The notes under the pieces are model-generated. The model saw nothing but the letters and a program-made list of their open reading frames with translations. It was not told the origin of the DNA and ran no database searches. Source: Helicobacteraceae bacterium (GTDB lineage: Bacteria > Campylobacterota > Campylobacteria > Campylobacterales > Sulfurimonadaceae). Taken from it: a stretch of DNA of 13,594 nucleotides. Shown here in pieces: positions 1-7,999 of the stretch. Positions within the stretch are counted from its first letter, which is position 1; each line of letters starts with the position of its first letter. The DNA lies in contig JALUKO010000100.1 in assembly GCA_027056525.1 (NCBI GenBank), forward strand, positions 1-13,594, read 5' to 3'. Both the position numbers and the translations under genes were made by a program.

Positions 1-264
1 TTCCAATGATACATCACCCGGTTTTTGATCTTTAAATAATACTAAATCATTCTTACCGCGCTTACCAAATAACATATCTGGCTTAGCAACTAGTGGTTCT
101 TGCTTTAGCCACTCAAAACCATGTTCCTCAGCTTTTGCTAAAAGTTCTGCTCCGCTTGTTACTAGAACAGACTTAAATCCATAATGAAACCCACTAAAAT
201 AATTTTCCCATTGCTTAGAAAATAATGCTTTACCATCATACTCTCGTATCGCTTTTTGAGCCAT
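1..264 (-). CDS. aclB: ATP-citrate lyase, ATP-grasp (small/beta) subunit, 5' part only
   Basis: Partial gene: the first 88 codons are present and the rest runs off the left edge. The product would be the subunit of ATP-citrate lyase that carries the ATP-grasp/CoA-ligase part; the enzyme splits citrate to acetyl-CoA and oxaloacetate using ATP and CoA, a key step of the reductive TCA cycle. Seen: the N-terminus begins MAQKAIREYDGK and residues 58-77 hold KPDMLFGKRGK followed by a hydrophobic strand. This matches from memory the start of eukaryotic ACLY (AKAISEQTGKELL, then VVKPDQLIKRRGKLGLV) and bacterial AclB. Start: ATG at 264 with an AGGGAG ribosome site about 9 bases upstream and a good -10 box further up. 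By analogy aclA should lie beyond the left edge. A succinyl-CoA synthetase beta subunit is the main alternative, but the N-terminal motif favours citrate lyase. Confidence 0.85.
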   Translation of the reverse strand, partial: MAQKAIREYDGKALFSKQWENYFSGFHYGFKSVLVTSGAELLAKAEEHGFEWLKQEPLVAKPDMLFGKRGKNDLVLFKDQKPGDVSLE

Positions 265-294
265 AGAAACTCCCTATTTTGATATTTGGGGCTT

Positions 295-302
295 ATTTTA
301 GC
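295..302 (-). promoter_or_regulatory. Sigma-70 type -10 element for aclB
   Basis: The minus strand reads GCTAAAAT here, a full match to the Campylobacterota housekeeping -10 pattern gnTAnaAT. Transcription would start near position 288, leaving a leader of about 24 bases that contains the AGGGAG ribosome site. No clear -35 box is seen, which is normal in this phylum. The 87-base gap between the glycosyltransferase stop and aclB supports separate transcription. Confidence 0.6.
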
Positions 303-351
303 ATATCTTATTAAATTAATATCATCAGTTAATACTTAGGAATGAATAGAT

Positions 352-1557
352 CTATTTATTGTTTATATTTGTAACATACGCAGAATACACAGGTTTGTTT
401 TTGTAACTAATAGTTACATTTAAAGCATTTTCAGATTCTACTTTTTTTTCTCGAAGTATATACTTTTCACACTCTTTTATACCATAAAACCTGAGTCTTA
501 AGGCGAGACTTTTTTTGGTATGAACACAGTTTATATTTTTCTTTTTTAACTCCAAGGCAAGCTCTTTTACAACATGCATTTTATATGCAAAATGTTTTTG
601 AGGTTCATCAAGTACCAAATAAAAATATTTATTAAAAAGGACAAGAATACTGTTCAATGTTAAAAAGAGTAAAGTAATAATAAATAAAACTCGGTATTTT
701 GTTCGAAACCTTTTCAGTCGTACCCTGTATGAACTATAAAAAGTTTGTGCTCCCAAAGGAAGTGCTACGATCAAATAAGGAGCAAACTGTTCTATTGCAA
801 CTCTTTGTCTAAAAGAGAGTAAAAGTGAAAGTATCAAGGCAGTAGAAGAGATAAACCATAAAAGATCTATCTCTTTTGTTAAAAAACGTCTGTAAAGAAT
901 GTAAAACAAATATATAAAAATGATTGGTGTAAAAATTGCCGCATATATACCAATGGAATCTAAAAAATGCCCTTTAGGCAGTCCTTGGGTATTGAAGCCA
1001 TAAAGATACAAAGAGATGCTAATGAGTACTAGATTAAACAAAAGACATTTTGTATCTTTTTTATAAAGTGCATACAAAGATAAGGCAATAAAAAAATAGA
1101 TAAATCCGCCGTCTATAAACATATAAATAAGAAGTAAAACATATAAACTGAGCTTGTATCTGCTTGTTTGTGTTATCTGGTATAAGTATATAAATAATAG
1201 TAGTCCAAAGATGATGATACCCGCACTGTCTACAATAATTGCAGAACTTATAACCCCGGGAAGTAATACAAAAACCAAAATAAGCCACAATCTATTGGAC
1301 TCATTGCAAATATATTGTTTTGAAATTTTATAGAGCAATAAGGCACTGCCAAGGTGCAAAAGTATCATAGGAAAACGAAGTGCAAAATCATTCTGACCAA
1401 AAAGAGCTATCGAAGCTTTTATTAACAGTTGAAGAAAAGAAATATTACCATAAAGCAGACTTGCTTCATGGTACGATATAGAAAGTTCGCTTGTTTGAAA
1501 AAACAAAACCGATACATCTATTCCTAAAATTAAGAATAAGATGATTTTATATCTCAT
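352..1557 (-). CDS. GT-C fold membrane glycosyltransferase, PMT/ArnT (GT39)-like
   Basis: A 401-residue polytopic membrane protein. The layout fits GT-C enzymes that move a sugar from a polyprenyl-phosphate carrier to an acceptor on the outer face of the inner membrane. Seen: an N-terminal signal-anchor helix (4-20), an acidic residue in the first outer loop (SYHEA, E31), the family-like stretch FGQNDFALRFPMILLHLG at 53-70, an Asp near D110 (VDSAG), about nine further hydrophobic helices up to about 310, and a soluble, lysine-rich tail of about 90 residues. It is shorter than ArnT (about 550), so the C-terminal periplasmic domain is reduced. The start overlaps the trpG stop by ATGA, so it is probably translated by coupling; AGGAAA lies rather far (about 13 bases) upstream. 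Donor and acceptor cannot be read from the sequence. Lipid A, surface polysaccharide or protein glycosylation are all possible. Confidence 0.6.
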   Translation of the reverse strand: MRYKIILFLILGIDVSVLFFQTSELSISYHEASLLYGNISFLQLLIKASIALFGQNDFALRFPMILLHLGSALLLYKISKQYICNESNRLWLILVFVLLPGVISSAIIVDSAGIIIFGLLLFIYLYQITQTSRYKLSLYVLLLIYMFIDGGFIYFFIALSLYALYKKDTKCLLFNLVLISISLYLYGFNTQGLPKGHFLDSIGIYAAIFTPIIFIYLFYILYRRFLTKEIDLLWFISSTALILSLLLSFRQRVAIEQFAPYLIVALPLGAQTFYSSYRVRLKRFRTKYRVLFIITLLFLTLNSILVLFNKYFYLVLDEPQKHFAYKMHVVKELALELKKKNINCVHTKKSLALRLRFYGIKECEKYILREKKVESENALNVTISYKNKPVYSAYVTNINNK

Positions 1558-2123
1558 AACTTTAAAAAGTTTCCTATTATTTCATGTCCATATTCACTCA
1601 TAATAGACTCTGGATGAAACTGAACACCATATATTGGTTTATTTTTTACCTTTAAACCCATGATCTCATCATCATCGGTTGAGTATATGGTAGGCTCTAT
1701 CGAATCTGGTAAGGTATCTTTATCTACGATCAGTGAGTGATATCGAGTTGCCGTAAACTCCTGAGGCAGTCCTTCAAATATAGGGCATACACTACTTTGC
1801 TTCATAATAGATGTCTTACCGTGCATCATATTTTTGGCACGTACAACATCTCCCCCAAAGACCTGAGCAATGCTTTGATGCCCTAAACAAATACCAAGTA
1901 TTGGAAGTTTATCTTGAAAATATTTTATAACTTCCAGAGTTACTCCTGCCTCATTAGGAGAGGCCGGTCCCGGAGAGATAATAATTTTGTGAGGATCTAA
2001 TTTTTCAATCTCCTCTACACTCAGCTCATCATTTCTTACAATTTTCAAATCAGCCCCAAGTTCGCGACAGTACTGAACAATATTGTACGTGAAACTATCG
2101 TAATTATCTATCATTAAGACCAT
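1554..2123 (-). CDS. trpG: Glutamine amidotransferase subunit of anthranilate / aminodeoxychorismate synthase
   Basis: A 189-residue class I glutamine amidotransferase that frees ammonia from glutamine for a TrpE- or PabB-type partner acting on chorismate. Seen: the family start MVLMIDNYDSFTYNIVQY, the oxyanion-hole stretch ISPGPASPNEAG (49-60), the nucleophile elbow GICLGHQ with Cys79, the loop MMHGKTS (99-105), TRYHSL (126-131), and the His170/Glu172 pair in VQFHPES. The full triad and the normal length argue for an active enzyme. The AAAAGG ribosome site sits in the last codons of pgi, 5 bases upstream of the gap. No trpE or pabB is nearby, so the partner is encoded elsewhere. TrpG and PabA cannot be told apart by sequence here, and in many bacteria one protein serves both folate and tryptophan synthesis. 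Confidence 0.9.
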   Translation of the reverse strand: MVLMIDNYDSFTYNIVQYCRELGADLKIVRNDELSVEEIEKLDPHKIIISPGPASPNEAGVTLEVIKYFQDKLPILGICLGHQSIAQVFGGDVVRAKNMMHGKTSIMKQSSVCPIFEGLPQEFTATRYHSLIVDKDTLPDSIEPTIYSTDDDEIMGLKVKNKPIYGVQFHPESIMSEYGHEIIGNFLKL

Positions 2124-2128
2124 TTAGT

Positions 2129-3331
2129 TTAACCTTTTAATTTCTCTTTGAGAATAATTTTACCTGCTTCAACCCCGGGTTGATCATAAGCATTTATATA
2201 CATAAATTTTGCACATACAGAGGTTAAAAGTTCGTACTCATACATGAGACTTGCTATACTTCTTTCATTGATACTGTCAATAGCAATCACATCACATGGA
2301 ATATCTTTAAGATTGTTAATAGACTCTATCGTTGCATCCGCTTGCATCGTAATAAGTTTGGAGAACTCCAAATCATTTAAATAATCCAATTCTTTCAAAC
2401 CCTCTAATTCTACAGCAGGAATTTTCAAATCATTATTAAAATTATTAATTTTAATAACGGTGATTGTCTTATCTCTTTTACCCTCAACAATCAGTTGCAA
2501 AAAAGAATGTTGATCTATTGGCCCTATGATCCCTATGGGAGTTAAACCTTGTCTTGTATGGTTACTATCAATTTTACCTAGAGATTCACCCCAAAGCTGG
2601 ATATACCACTTGTTAAAACTCTCCAAACTAGAAGAGTAAGAAAAAACTACATTTATATTAAAACTATGCTTATACTCAGTAAAAAACCTTGCCTTTTTCA
2701 CTATTTTTTTATAATGCAACTTTTTACTAAAAAAAGAATCATGAACAAGCCTGATCCCCTGAAGAAGCTCTTCAATATCGATACCTACGATGGCTAAAGG
2801 TACAAGTCCTACAGCACTGAATACTGAAAATCTTCCACCGACATTTTTAGGGATCTCAAAAGTTTTAATATTATGAAATTGTGCATACGTATTTAACTTA
2901 GAGTCATTTTCTGTTATGATAAGAGAGTTATTTTTATCTATACTAACCAAAGAATGAATATATTTTAAAATCGATATTGTCTCAACTGTTGTTCCCGATT
3001 TTGAAATAACAACAAAAAACGTATCCTCCAGATCTAATGATTCAACCTTGGAAACAATATCAACAGGGTCAGTACTTTCTAAAAAATAAAGTTGCTTTTT
3101 TAACTCTTTAGAATGTTTTAAAAAATCATATATGGCAGATGTTCCCAGTGTACTACCGCCAATCCCAATAATTAAAATATTGGAATATTGAACAGACTCA
3201 GCATACTCTTTATAAGAGCTGATATCTTGTAGAGCTAAGCCGTAATAGCCTATGTATTCTTTTTCTTGCAAGATTTCATCAAAGACCTCTTCATCTGATA
3301 TGGTCGGTTTAAAATTATCACTGTAATGCAT
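2129..3331 (-). CDS. pgi: Glucose-6-phosphate isomerase
   Basis: Interconverts glucose-6-phosphate and fructose-6-phosphate in the cytoplasm. In an autotroph this would mostly run toward glucose for envelope sugars. Seen: two sugar-isomerase (SIS) domains. The first has GIGGS (56-60), the phosphate loop SKSGTT (110-115) and the PGI signature NVGGRFSVFSAVG (163-175). The second has QLWGESLGK with catalytic Glu249, DQHS with His275 and GVEAGK with Lys391. All expected catalytic residues are present. At 400 residues it is the short form, as I recall for Campylobacter, not the roughly 550-residue enterobacterial form. It follows galU after 6 bases. No GG-containing ribosome site precedes the ATG (AAAAGTAAAAAACA), so translation may depend on coupling with galU. 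Confidence 0.95.
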   Translation of the reverse strand: MHYSDNFKPTISDEEVFDEILQEKEYIGYYGLALQDISSYKEYAESVQYSNILIIGIGGSTLGTSAIYDFLKHSKELKKQLYFLESTDPVDIVSKVESLDLEDTFFVVISKSGTTVETISILKYIHSLVSIDKNNSLIITENDSKLNTYAQFHNIKTFEIPKNVGGRFSVFSAVGLVPLAIVGIDIEELLQGIRLVHDSFFSKKLHYKKIVKKARFFTEYKHSFNINVVFSYSSSLESFNKWYIQLWGESLGKIDSNHTRQGLTPIGIIGPIDQHSFLQLIVEGKRDKTITVIKINNFNNDLKIPAVELEGLKELDYLNDLEFSKLITMQADATIESINNLKDIPCDVIAIDSINERSIASLMYEYELLTSVCAKFMYINAYDQPGVEAGKIILKEKLKG

Positions 3332-3337
3332 TGTTTT

Positions 3338-4174
3338 TTACTTTTGTTTATTATAAAAATAATTTGTAGCTTCTACAAAGCCATCAACACTTCCACAATC
3401 AAATCTTTTTCCACTAAATTGAAAAGCTATCACTTTTCCCTCTTTTGCTTGTGCCAATAAAGCATCTGTAATTTGAATCTCACCACCTTTTCCAGGCTTG
3501 GTCTCTTTTAAAATATCAAAGATATCCGGTGTTAAAATATAGCGACCTATAATTGCTAAGTTAGAAGGTGCATCTTGAGGATCAGGTTTTTCAACCATAT
3601 CATTAACTCTTACAATATTTGTCTCAATTGCCTCTCCTGCAATCACACCATATTTTTTCGTTTCCTCTTTTGGCACCTCTTCAACAGCAACTACAGAGCA
3701 TTGGTATTTTTCATAGACCGCAATCATCTGAGATAAAACCGATGCACCCTCTGCATTATCACAAAGATCATCTGCTAAGATAACCGCAAAGGGCTCATCT
3801 CCAACTAAAGTTTCTCCTGTTAAAATCGCATGTCCAAGACCCTTCATCTCTCTTTGTCTTGTATAAGAAAAGGTACACTTCTCAATAACATCTCTTGTTT
3901 CTCTCAGTAAGTACTCTTTTGATGTACCTTGTATTTGATTTTCAAGTTCATAAGAGATATCAAAATGATCTTCAATCGCTCTTTTACCACGACCGGTCAC
4001 AATTGCCATAGTTCCCATTCCGGCACTGATCGCTTCTTCTACGCCATACTGCAAAAGGGGCTTTGTCAAAACAGGCAACATCTCTTTTGGTATGGCCTTT
4101 GTTGCAGGTAAAAATCTTGTGCCATATCCTGCTGCTGGGAATAAACACTTTCTTATTTTTGAACTCTTATCCAT
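3338..4174 (-). CDS. galU: UTP--glucose-1-phosphate uridylyltransferase (UDP-glucose pyrophosphorylase)
   Basis: Makes UDP-glucose from UTP and glucose-1-phosphate, the entry to UDP-glucose, UDP-galactose and UDP-glucuronate for lipopolysaccharide and capsule. Seen in 278 residues: the nucleotide-binding start FPAAGYGTRFLPATKAIPKE (12-31) with GxGTR and Lys30, the metal-binding ILADDL (132-137), VEKP (194-197), GEIQITDA (231-238) and KRFDCGS (256-262). Length and motif order are those of GalU and distinguish it from the dTDP-glucose enzyme RmlA. An AAAGGTAG ribosome site lies 5 bases before the ATG. It is the first gene of the galU-pgi-trpG-glycosyltransferase series, whose spacings are 6 bases, 5 bases and a 4-base overlap. 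Pgi and GalU are linked through phosphoglucomutase, which is not encoded here. Confidence 0.95.
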   Translation of the reverse strand: MDKSSKIRKCLFPAAGYGTRFLPATKAIPKEMLPVLTKPLLQYGVEEAISAGMGTMAIVTGRGKRAIEDHFDISYELENQIQGTSKEYLLRETRDVIEKCTFSYTRQREMKGLGHAILTGETLVGDEPFAVILADDLCDNAEGASVLSQMIAVYEKYQCSVVAVEEVPKEETKKYGVIAGEAIETNIVRVNDMVEKPDPQDAPSNLAIIGRYILTPDIFDILKETKPGKGGEIQITDALLAQAKEGKVIAFQFSGKRFDCGSVDGFVEATNYFYNKQK

Positions 4175-4224
4175 CTAAACTACCTTTAATTCCATTGATA
4201 ATATTTTAAAACTTTAAAAAATAC

Positions 4225-4232
4225 AGTATATC
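4225..4232 (-). promoter_or_regulatory. Candidate -10 element for the galU operon
   Basis: In the 98-base gap between galU and the upstream PerM gene, the minus strand reads GATATACT, a 7 of 8 match to gnTAnaAT. It would start transcription near 4218 and give a leader of about 44 bases. The gap is so AT-rich that other boxes, such as TATTAT nearer the gene, cannot be excluded. I see no convincing hairpin-plus-T-run terminator in this gap, so read-through from the flagellar cluster is possible. Confidence 0.35.
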
Positions 4233-4272
4233 TTCTTTGCTCTTTTATTTAACTTACTCTTGAAACTAAGCG

Positions 4273-5295
4273 TTATTTATTTTTAACAGACTCACCTGTT
4301 CCAAGTAAAACTGCTATCCATTGAGTGTTGGCATTGGCATCTAAAACTATTTTCGCCATAATTGTTAAAGGGATTGATAGCAACATCCCTACAGGACCAA
4401 GCAGCCACCCCCAAAATAGTAATGACAAAAACACTACTAGGGTAGAAAGCCCTAAACCTTTTCCCATCACCTTTGGCTCAACAACAGAGCCAATGACAAC
4501 ATTAATAGCTACATAGATAGATGCCACAATAACAGCACTTACGCTTCCAAGTTGCACCAAAGTTAAAAGTACTGCAGGAACGGCAGCGATAATTGATCCT
4601 ATATTAGGAATAAAATTCAGTAAAAAAGCCAATACAGCCCATAAAAACGGATAATCTGTCCCAACAAGTACAAGAGCAAGCCATACAACTAAACCACTCA
4701 CAAGGGAGATCAATGCTTTCAGCACCATATACTCTTTAATTTGTTTAAATATCTTATCTATATGTACAATGGTGTTTTTATCACTAAAGTTTACTTTATC
4801 GGTAAAATGTTTTGATTCCAACATCATAAATATCACTGTCAACAAAATAATAAACCCGTTTGTAAATACAGATCCCATCCCCTTTAGCAAAGAACTGGCA
4901 AAAATCATAATCTGTTTAGAACTGATAAGGCTTGAGAGTTCATTCAGAGGCAGAGCGATCGCATACTTTTCGCTTATTGCTTCCACATGCATATAGTACT
5001 GAGACAACTGCTGTTCATAAAAGTCTATATTTGAATTAAACTCTTGAATGGATGATCCGATAAGTTTTACAACAAGTCCAATCAAAATAATAAATATAAT
5101 CATTATGAGTGTCAATGATAAAGAATCAGGCAAGCCTTTTTTACTAAAAAATCTATAAGAGGGGGAAAGGATTATAGCCAAAAATAAAGAGAGCAAAAAC
5201 GGTACAATAATTTCAGAAGCGCTCTTTATACCTGCCAACACAATGACAACGCTTGCCATAACAACGAAATAGTATCCAAGATCATGTTGTTTCAT
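4273..5295 (-). CDS. AI-2E/PerM (UPF0118) family membrane transporter
   Basis: A 340-residue inner-membrane protein of the PerM/YhhT/TqsA family. Members have been linked to export of autoinducer-2, Na+/H+ exchange or other small solutes; the substrate here cannot be inferred. Seen: helices at about 10-24, 29-46 and 60-80, a soluble segment 81-135 with an amphipathic helix, helices from about 136-158, and the family core LNFIPNIGSIIAAVPAVLL (226-244), followed by VEPKVMGKGLGLSTLVVFLS (272-291) and GPVGMLLSIPLT (300-311). Length and motif order are normal. The AAAGGGA ribosome site overlaps the stop of the ABC permease gene, which ends 9 bases upstream, so the two are almost certainly cotranscribed. 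Confidence 0.85.
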   Translation of the reverse strand: MKQHDLGYYFVVMASVVIVLAGIKSASEIIVPFLLSLFLAIILSPSYRFFSKKGLPDSLSLTLIMIIFIILIGLVVKLIGSSIQEFNSNIDFYEQQLSQYYMHVEAISEKYAIALPLNELSSLISSKQIMIFASSLLKGMGSVFTNGFIILLTVIFMMLESKHFTDKVNFSDKNTIVHIDKIFKQIKEYMVLKALISLVSGLVVWLALVLVGTDYPFLWAVLAFLLNFIPNIGSIIAAVPAVLLTLVQLGSVSAVIVASIYVAINVVIGSVVEPKVMGKGLGLSTLVVFLSLLFWGWLLGPVGMLLSIPLTIMAKIVLDANANTQWIAVLLGTGESVKNK

Positions 5296-5304
5296 GGCTT
5301 CCCT

Positions 5305-6102
5305 TTAATTTTGTATCTGTTTTTTATTGGTAAGTTGCTGTAAATAATTGGAAATATTTATGAGTGAAAATGTTACTATAAATATCATTAAACCCGGGAA
5401 AAAGCTAACCCACCATGCAATTTCCACAACATCTTTACCCCCACTGAGTATGGTACCCCAGCTCATTTGTGGGGCAACAATACCCAGTCCCAAAAAGCTA
5501 AGCCCTGATTCTGCAAGAATTGCCCCTCCAACACCAAAAGTAAAACTTACAAAATAAATAGGAGCCAATAAGGGAGCATAATATTTAAACAAAATTTTAC
5601 TCTTAGGAACATTGGCAATATTTAGTATCTTGATATAAGGCTTGGAAGTTATAGAAAAACTCTCAGAACGTATGAGTCTAGCCGTTGTCATCCACCCTGT
5701 AATAGATATGATCACTATTAACACAAGGGCTGATGCATTGACGTAAGAAACCAGTGCCAAGAGTAAAAAGAAAGTTGGAAAAGTTAAAAAAAGATCTACC
5801 ATAACCACAAAGGACTTATCTACTACACCTCTAAAGTATCCCGCCATAGAACCAAAAATCAAACCAATAAAAGAAGCAATAAACGCACTGCCAACGCCAA
5901 TGATCAAAGATATCTTGCCACCTTCTATCAGTCGTGCCAAAAGGTCTCTTCCAAGCCTGTCTGTTCCAAGTAAATACTCAAATGAGGGTGCAGAAAGTAT
6001 GGCATCTGTATGCAGTGTACTTGGATCAACGCTATACACGAAGGAACCTGCGAATGAAAATAAAAAAACAAAAGCCAACACTGATATACTAAAAATTGGC
6101 AT
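5305..6102 (-). CDS. DppC/OppC/NikC-type ABC transporter permease (orphan)
   Basis: A 265-residue permease subunit resembling the C-type permeases of peptide/nickel ABC importers. Seen: one N-terminal helix (4-22), the subfamily sequence LGTDRLGRDLLARL (45-58), the transport domain with helices at about 64-88, 98-120, 124-140 and 182-205, ESGLSFLGLG (198-207) and MSWGTIL (213-219), and a final helix near 234-252. The EAA coupling loop, at about 156-181, is degenerate: the usual E-A-A---G is replaced by K158, I159, L160 and N164. The usual GDxLRDxLDP ending is absent. No partner B permease, ATPase or binding protein is in the window. It starts 18 bases after the flgK stop and has no Shine-Dalgarno sequence (CCTCTC lies just before the ATG); no upstream in-frame start exists. 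Substrate unknown. Confidence 0.8.
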   Translation of the reverse strand: MPIFSISVLAFVFLFSFAGSFVYSVDPSTLHTDAILSAPSFEYLLGTDRLGRDLLARLIEGGKISLIIGVGSAFIASFIGLIFGSMAGYFRGVVDKSFVVMVDLFLTFPTFFLLLALVSYVNASALVLIVIISITGWMTTARLIRSESFSITSKPYIKILNIANVPKSKILFKYYAPLLAPIYFVSFTFGVGGAILAESGLSFLGLGIVAPQMSWGTILSGGKDVVEIAWWVSFFPGLMIFIVTFSLINISNYLQQLTNKKQIQN

Positions 6103-6120
6103 AAGAGAGGTACACTTTAA

Positions 6121-7998
6121 TTATTGCTTTATTCCGAGAAGTGTTTGCATCATCTGATCTATTGTTGTAATGATCTTTGCTGCTGCACCATAGGATGTTT
6201 GGTATTTAATAAGGTTTGTCATCTCCTCGTCTATACTTACTTTTGAAACCGATGCATATTCCAGTTCTGTTGCATTAAACTGTGTTGTAACGGTTTCATT
6301 TCTTAATATTGCGGAGTTTGTGGCTGTCCCCACTTCTGTTGCTAGAATATCAAACATCCCATATGTCGTTGTAGTATAGTCAATATTGCCTGTTTGAAAT
6401 GTATACTCTTCAAACTGATGCTGTACCATATCAAGTGCCACGTTGCTGTCACCTGCTAGGGATGTTGCCCCTGCTGACATAAGTGTTGGGTTATCAGCAT
6501 ACTTCAAGTTAAGTCCTATACTGCTTGCATTATCCCCATCAAGATATCTATTCATACCTAAGGCACCGGCAAAATTTGTACCACTTGAAAAAGAATCATC
6601 CGGAAGTATATCTCGTATAGCAAAAGTATACCCTCGAGACTTTGCCAGAGGATCCATCTCCAATTCCAAACCGTTACCTTCGGCATAGGTTGCCCAGTTA
6701 AAGGTAATATAATCATCTATATCATTGTTAGCATTACTATCTGCGTTATCATCAACGGTTGCTTCAATTTGTCCTTGAATAGAGTTTGAGCCTACTATCC
6801 CTGTCATGCTTGTTGCCGCATCAATGCTGATAACTCTCTTACCCGCTTCTTTTCCATCTACATCATAAACAATAAGTTCAAATGAACCCTCATTTACATT
6901 TAAAGGTGATGAAACAAGAGAGTTTGTCGGATTGAGGTCTAATAAATTTGACTCCATCTTCGTGGTTGATGTTTGCGCATAGATATTGTTCGTTGACTCC
7001 ACCAACCCTTTGGCAAAAGCATCCATCTGATCAAGACTTTTTTGAATTATTCCATCCTCAGGCTTCCCTGTTAAGGGGTCAATTTGTCCACCCCTGAGAT
7101 CAAGTATCGCGCCTATTTTTCCGCTTGTTATATTTTCTTCCATAGGTATCAGAGTGCCGTCTTGTCTCTCATAAGAGATAGAATAGTATCCGTAAGTATT
7201 GTTTTCATTATTAAGCTTTAAAGGGTGATAGGTACCACCATCAACTATATTAAATCCATTGACACTTAGTGTATAACTTCCGGTTTTCAAGTTAGATGAA
7301 CTGTCTATTTGAATATTAGATTCCAGTTGTCCGGAGGTTGCTTTGGCTCCGATGAGCCTTGAGAGATCACGCTCTATCAGGTTTCTTTTATCCCGCAGAT
7401 CATTAGCCGTATAGACATCTCCCGCTTCTGCTGTATCTATAGCTCTGTTGATACTTGCTAGTTCTTCAGCCAAAGAGTTGACTTCATCTATATTGACAGA
7501 AAGTTCGTTATTGACTTGTTGCTGCAGAGTATTTATCTGCTCCTGAGTTTGCTGTATATGGGTAGAGAGGGTCTCTGTTTGCTGTGCAAGTGCTACTTTA
7601 ATGGAGTCATTATTAGGGTTATCGGCAAAAGTTTGCCACATATCATAATAGGCTCTCAAATCTGACTTAATCCCAACTCCGTCTATTTCAGGAAAATATG
7701 TTGAAAGTTCATTCAGTGTTTTTGTTTCATAGTCACTGTACTCTTTATCTCCAGAGACACTTGTATATCTATCAAAAACGTAATTGTCAAAAATTCTTTC
7801 TATCTCTAAAACTTCAGCACCGTTACCAACCTGACCGGGTCTGGCACTGATTGGTGTGGCTGCAGCTGTGACTACACGCTGTCTTGTGTAGCCCTCACTC
7901 TCTGCATTGGCAATATTATGTGATGTGGTATCTATCCCTATTTGAGAAGCACTCAAGCCTGAATAGCCGATATTTAAAGAATTAAAAATAGAAGGCAT
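6121..7998 (-). CDS. flgK: Flagellar hook-associated protein 1 (hook-filament junction)
   Basis: FlgK forms the first junction ring between hook and filament and is exported by the flagellar type III system. Seen in 625 residues: the conserved N-terminal flagellar rod/hook motif LNIGYSGLSASQIGIDTTSH and IANAESEGYTRQRV (8-42), a heptad-rich helical region at about 130-190 (many Gln/Asn), a variable middle part rich in Ser, Thr, Asp and Asn, and a C-terminal helix LIKYQTSYGAAAKIITTIDQ plus MMQTLLGIKQ that matches the FlgK/FlgE C-terminal domain. Length is in the usual range. Its ATG is one base after the flgN stop and the TAAGGG ribosome site lies in the last flgN codons, so export chaperone and substrate are translationally linked. 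FlgE was considered, but the helical region and the FlgN neighbour favour FlgK. Confidence 0.95.
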   Translation of the reverse strand: MPSIFNSLNIGYSGLSASQIGIDTTSHNIANAESEGYTRQRVVTAAATPISARPGQVGNGAEVLEIERIFDNYVFDRYTSVSGDKEYSDYETKTLNELSTYFPEIDGVGIKSDLRAYYDMWQTFADNPNNDSIKVALAQQTETLSTHIQQTQEQINTLQQQVNNELSVNIDEVNSLAEELASINRAIDTAEAGDVYTANDLRDKRNLIERDLSRLIGAKATSGQLESNIQIDSSSNLKTGSYTLSVNGFNIVDGGTYHPLKLNNENNTYGYYSISYERQDGTLIPMEENITSGKIGAILDLRGGQIDPLTGKPEDGIIQKSLDQMDAFAKGLVESTNNIYAQTSTTKMESNLLDLNPTNSLVSSPLNVNEGSFELIVYDVDGKEAGKRVISIDAATSMTGIVGSNSIQGQIEATVDDNADSNANNDIDDYITFNWATYAEGNGLELEMDPLAKSRGYTFAIRDILPDDSFSSGTNFAGALGMNRYLDGDNASSIGLNLKYADNPTLMSAGATSLAGDSNVALDMVQHQFEEYTFQTGNIDYTTTTYGMFDILATEVGTATNSAILRNETVTTQFNATELEYASVSKVSIDEEMTNLIKYQTSYGAAAKIITTIDQMMQTLLGIKQ

Positions 7999-7999
7999 G

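Noticed and set aside
345..356. Perfect 12-base palindrome AATAGATCTATT overlapping the glycosyltransferase stop codon
   Set aside because: No loop and no T-run follows, so it is not an intrinsic terminator; a 12-base palindrome in AT-rich DNA with a single copy is weak evidence for an operator.
1061..1288. 75-codon minus-strand frame inside the glycosyltransferase gene
   Set aside because: Out-of-frame shadow of the membrane protein coding sequence with Cys/Tyr-rich, unnatural composition.
1558..1571. Inverted repeat AACTTT-AA-AAAGTT between the ribosome site and ATG of the glycosyltransferase
   Set aside because: All but two of the pairs are A-T and the loop is too tight; a stable RNA hairpin is unlikely.
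4175..4272. Possible terminator between the PerM gene and galU
   Set aside because: Short pairings such as CTTA/TAAG and ATAC/GTAT exist, but none is GC-rich or followed directly by a T-run on the minus strand.
6700..6770. Asp/Asn-rich segment of FlgK that looks like a calcium-binding repeat (DDNADSNANNDIDD)
   Set aside because: It is a single low-complexity stretch in the variable surface domain and does not repeat, so it is not a credible RTX or dockerin repeat.
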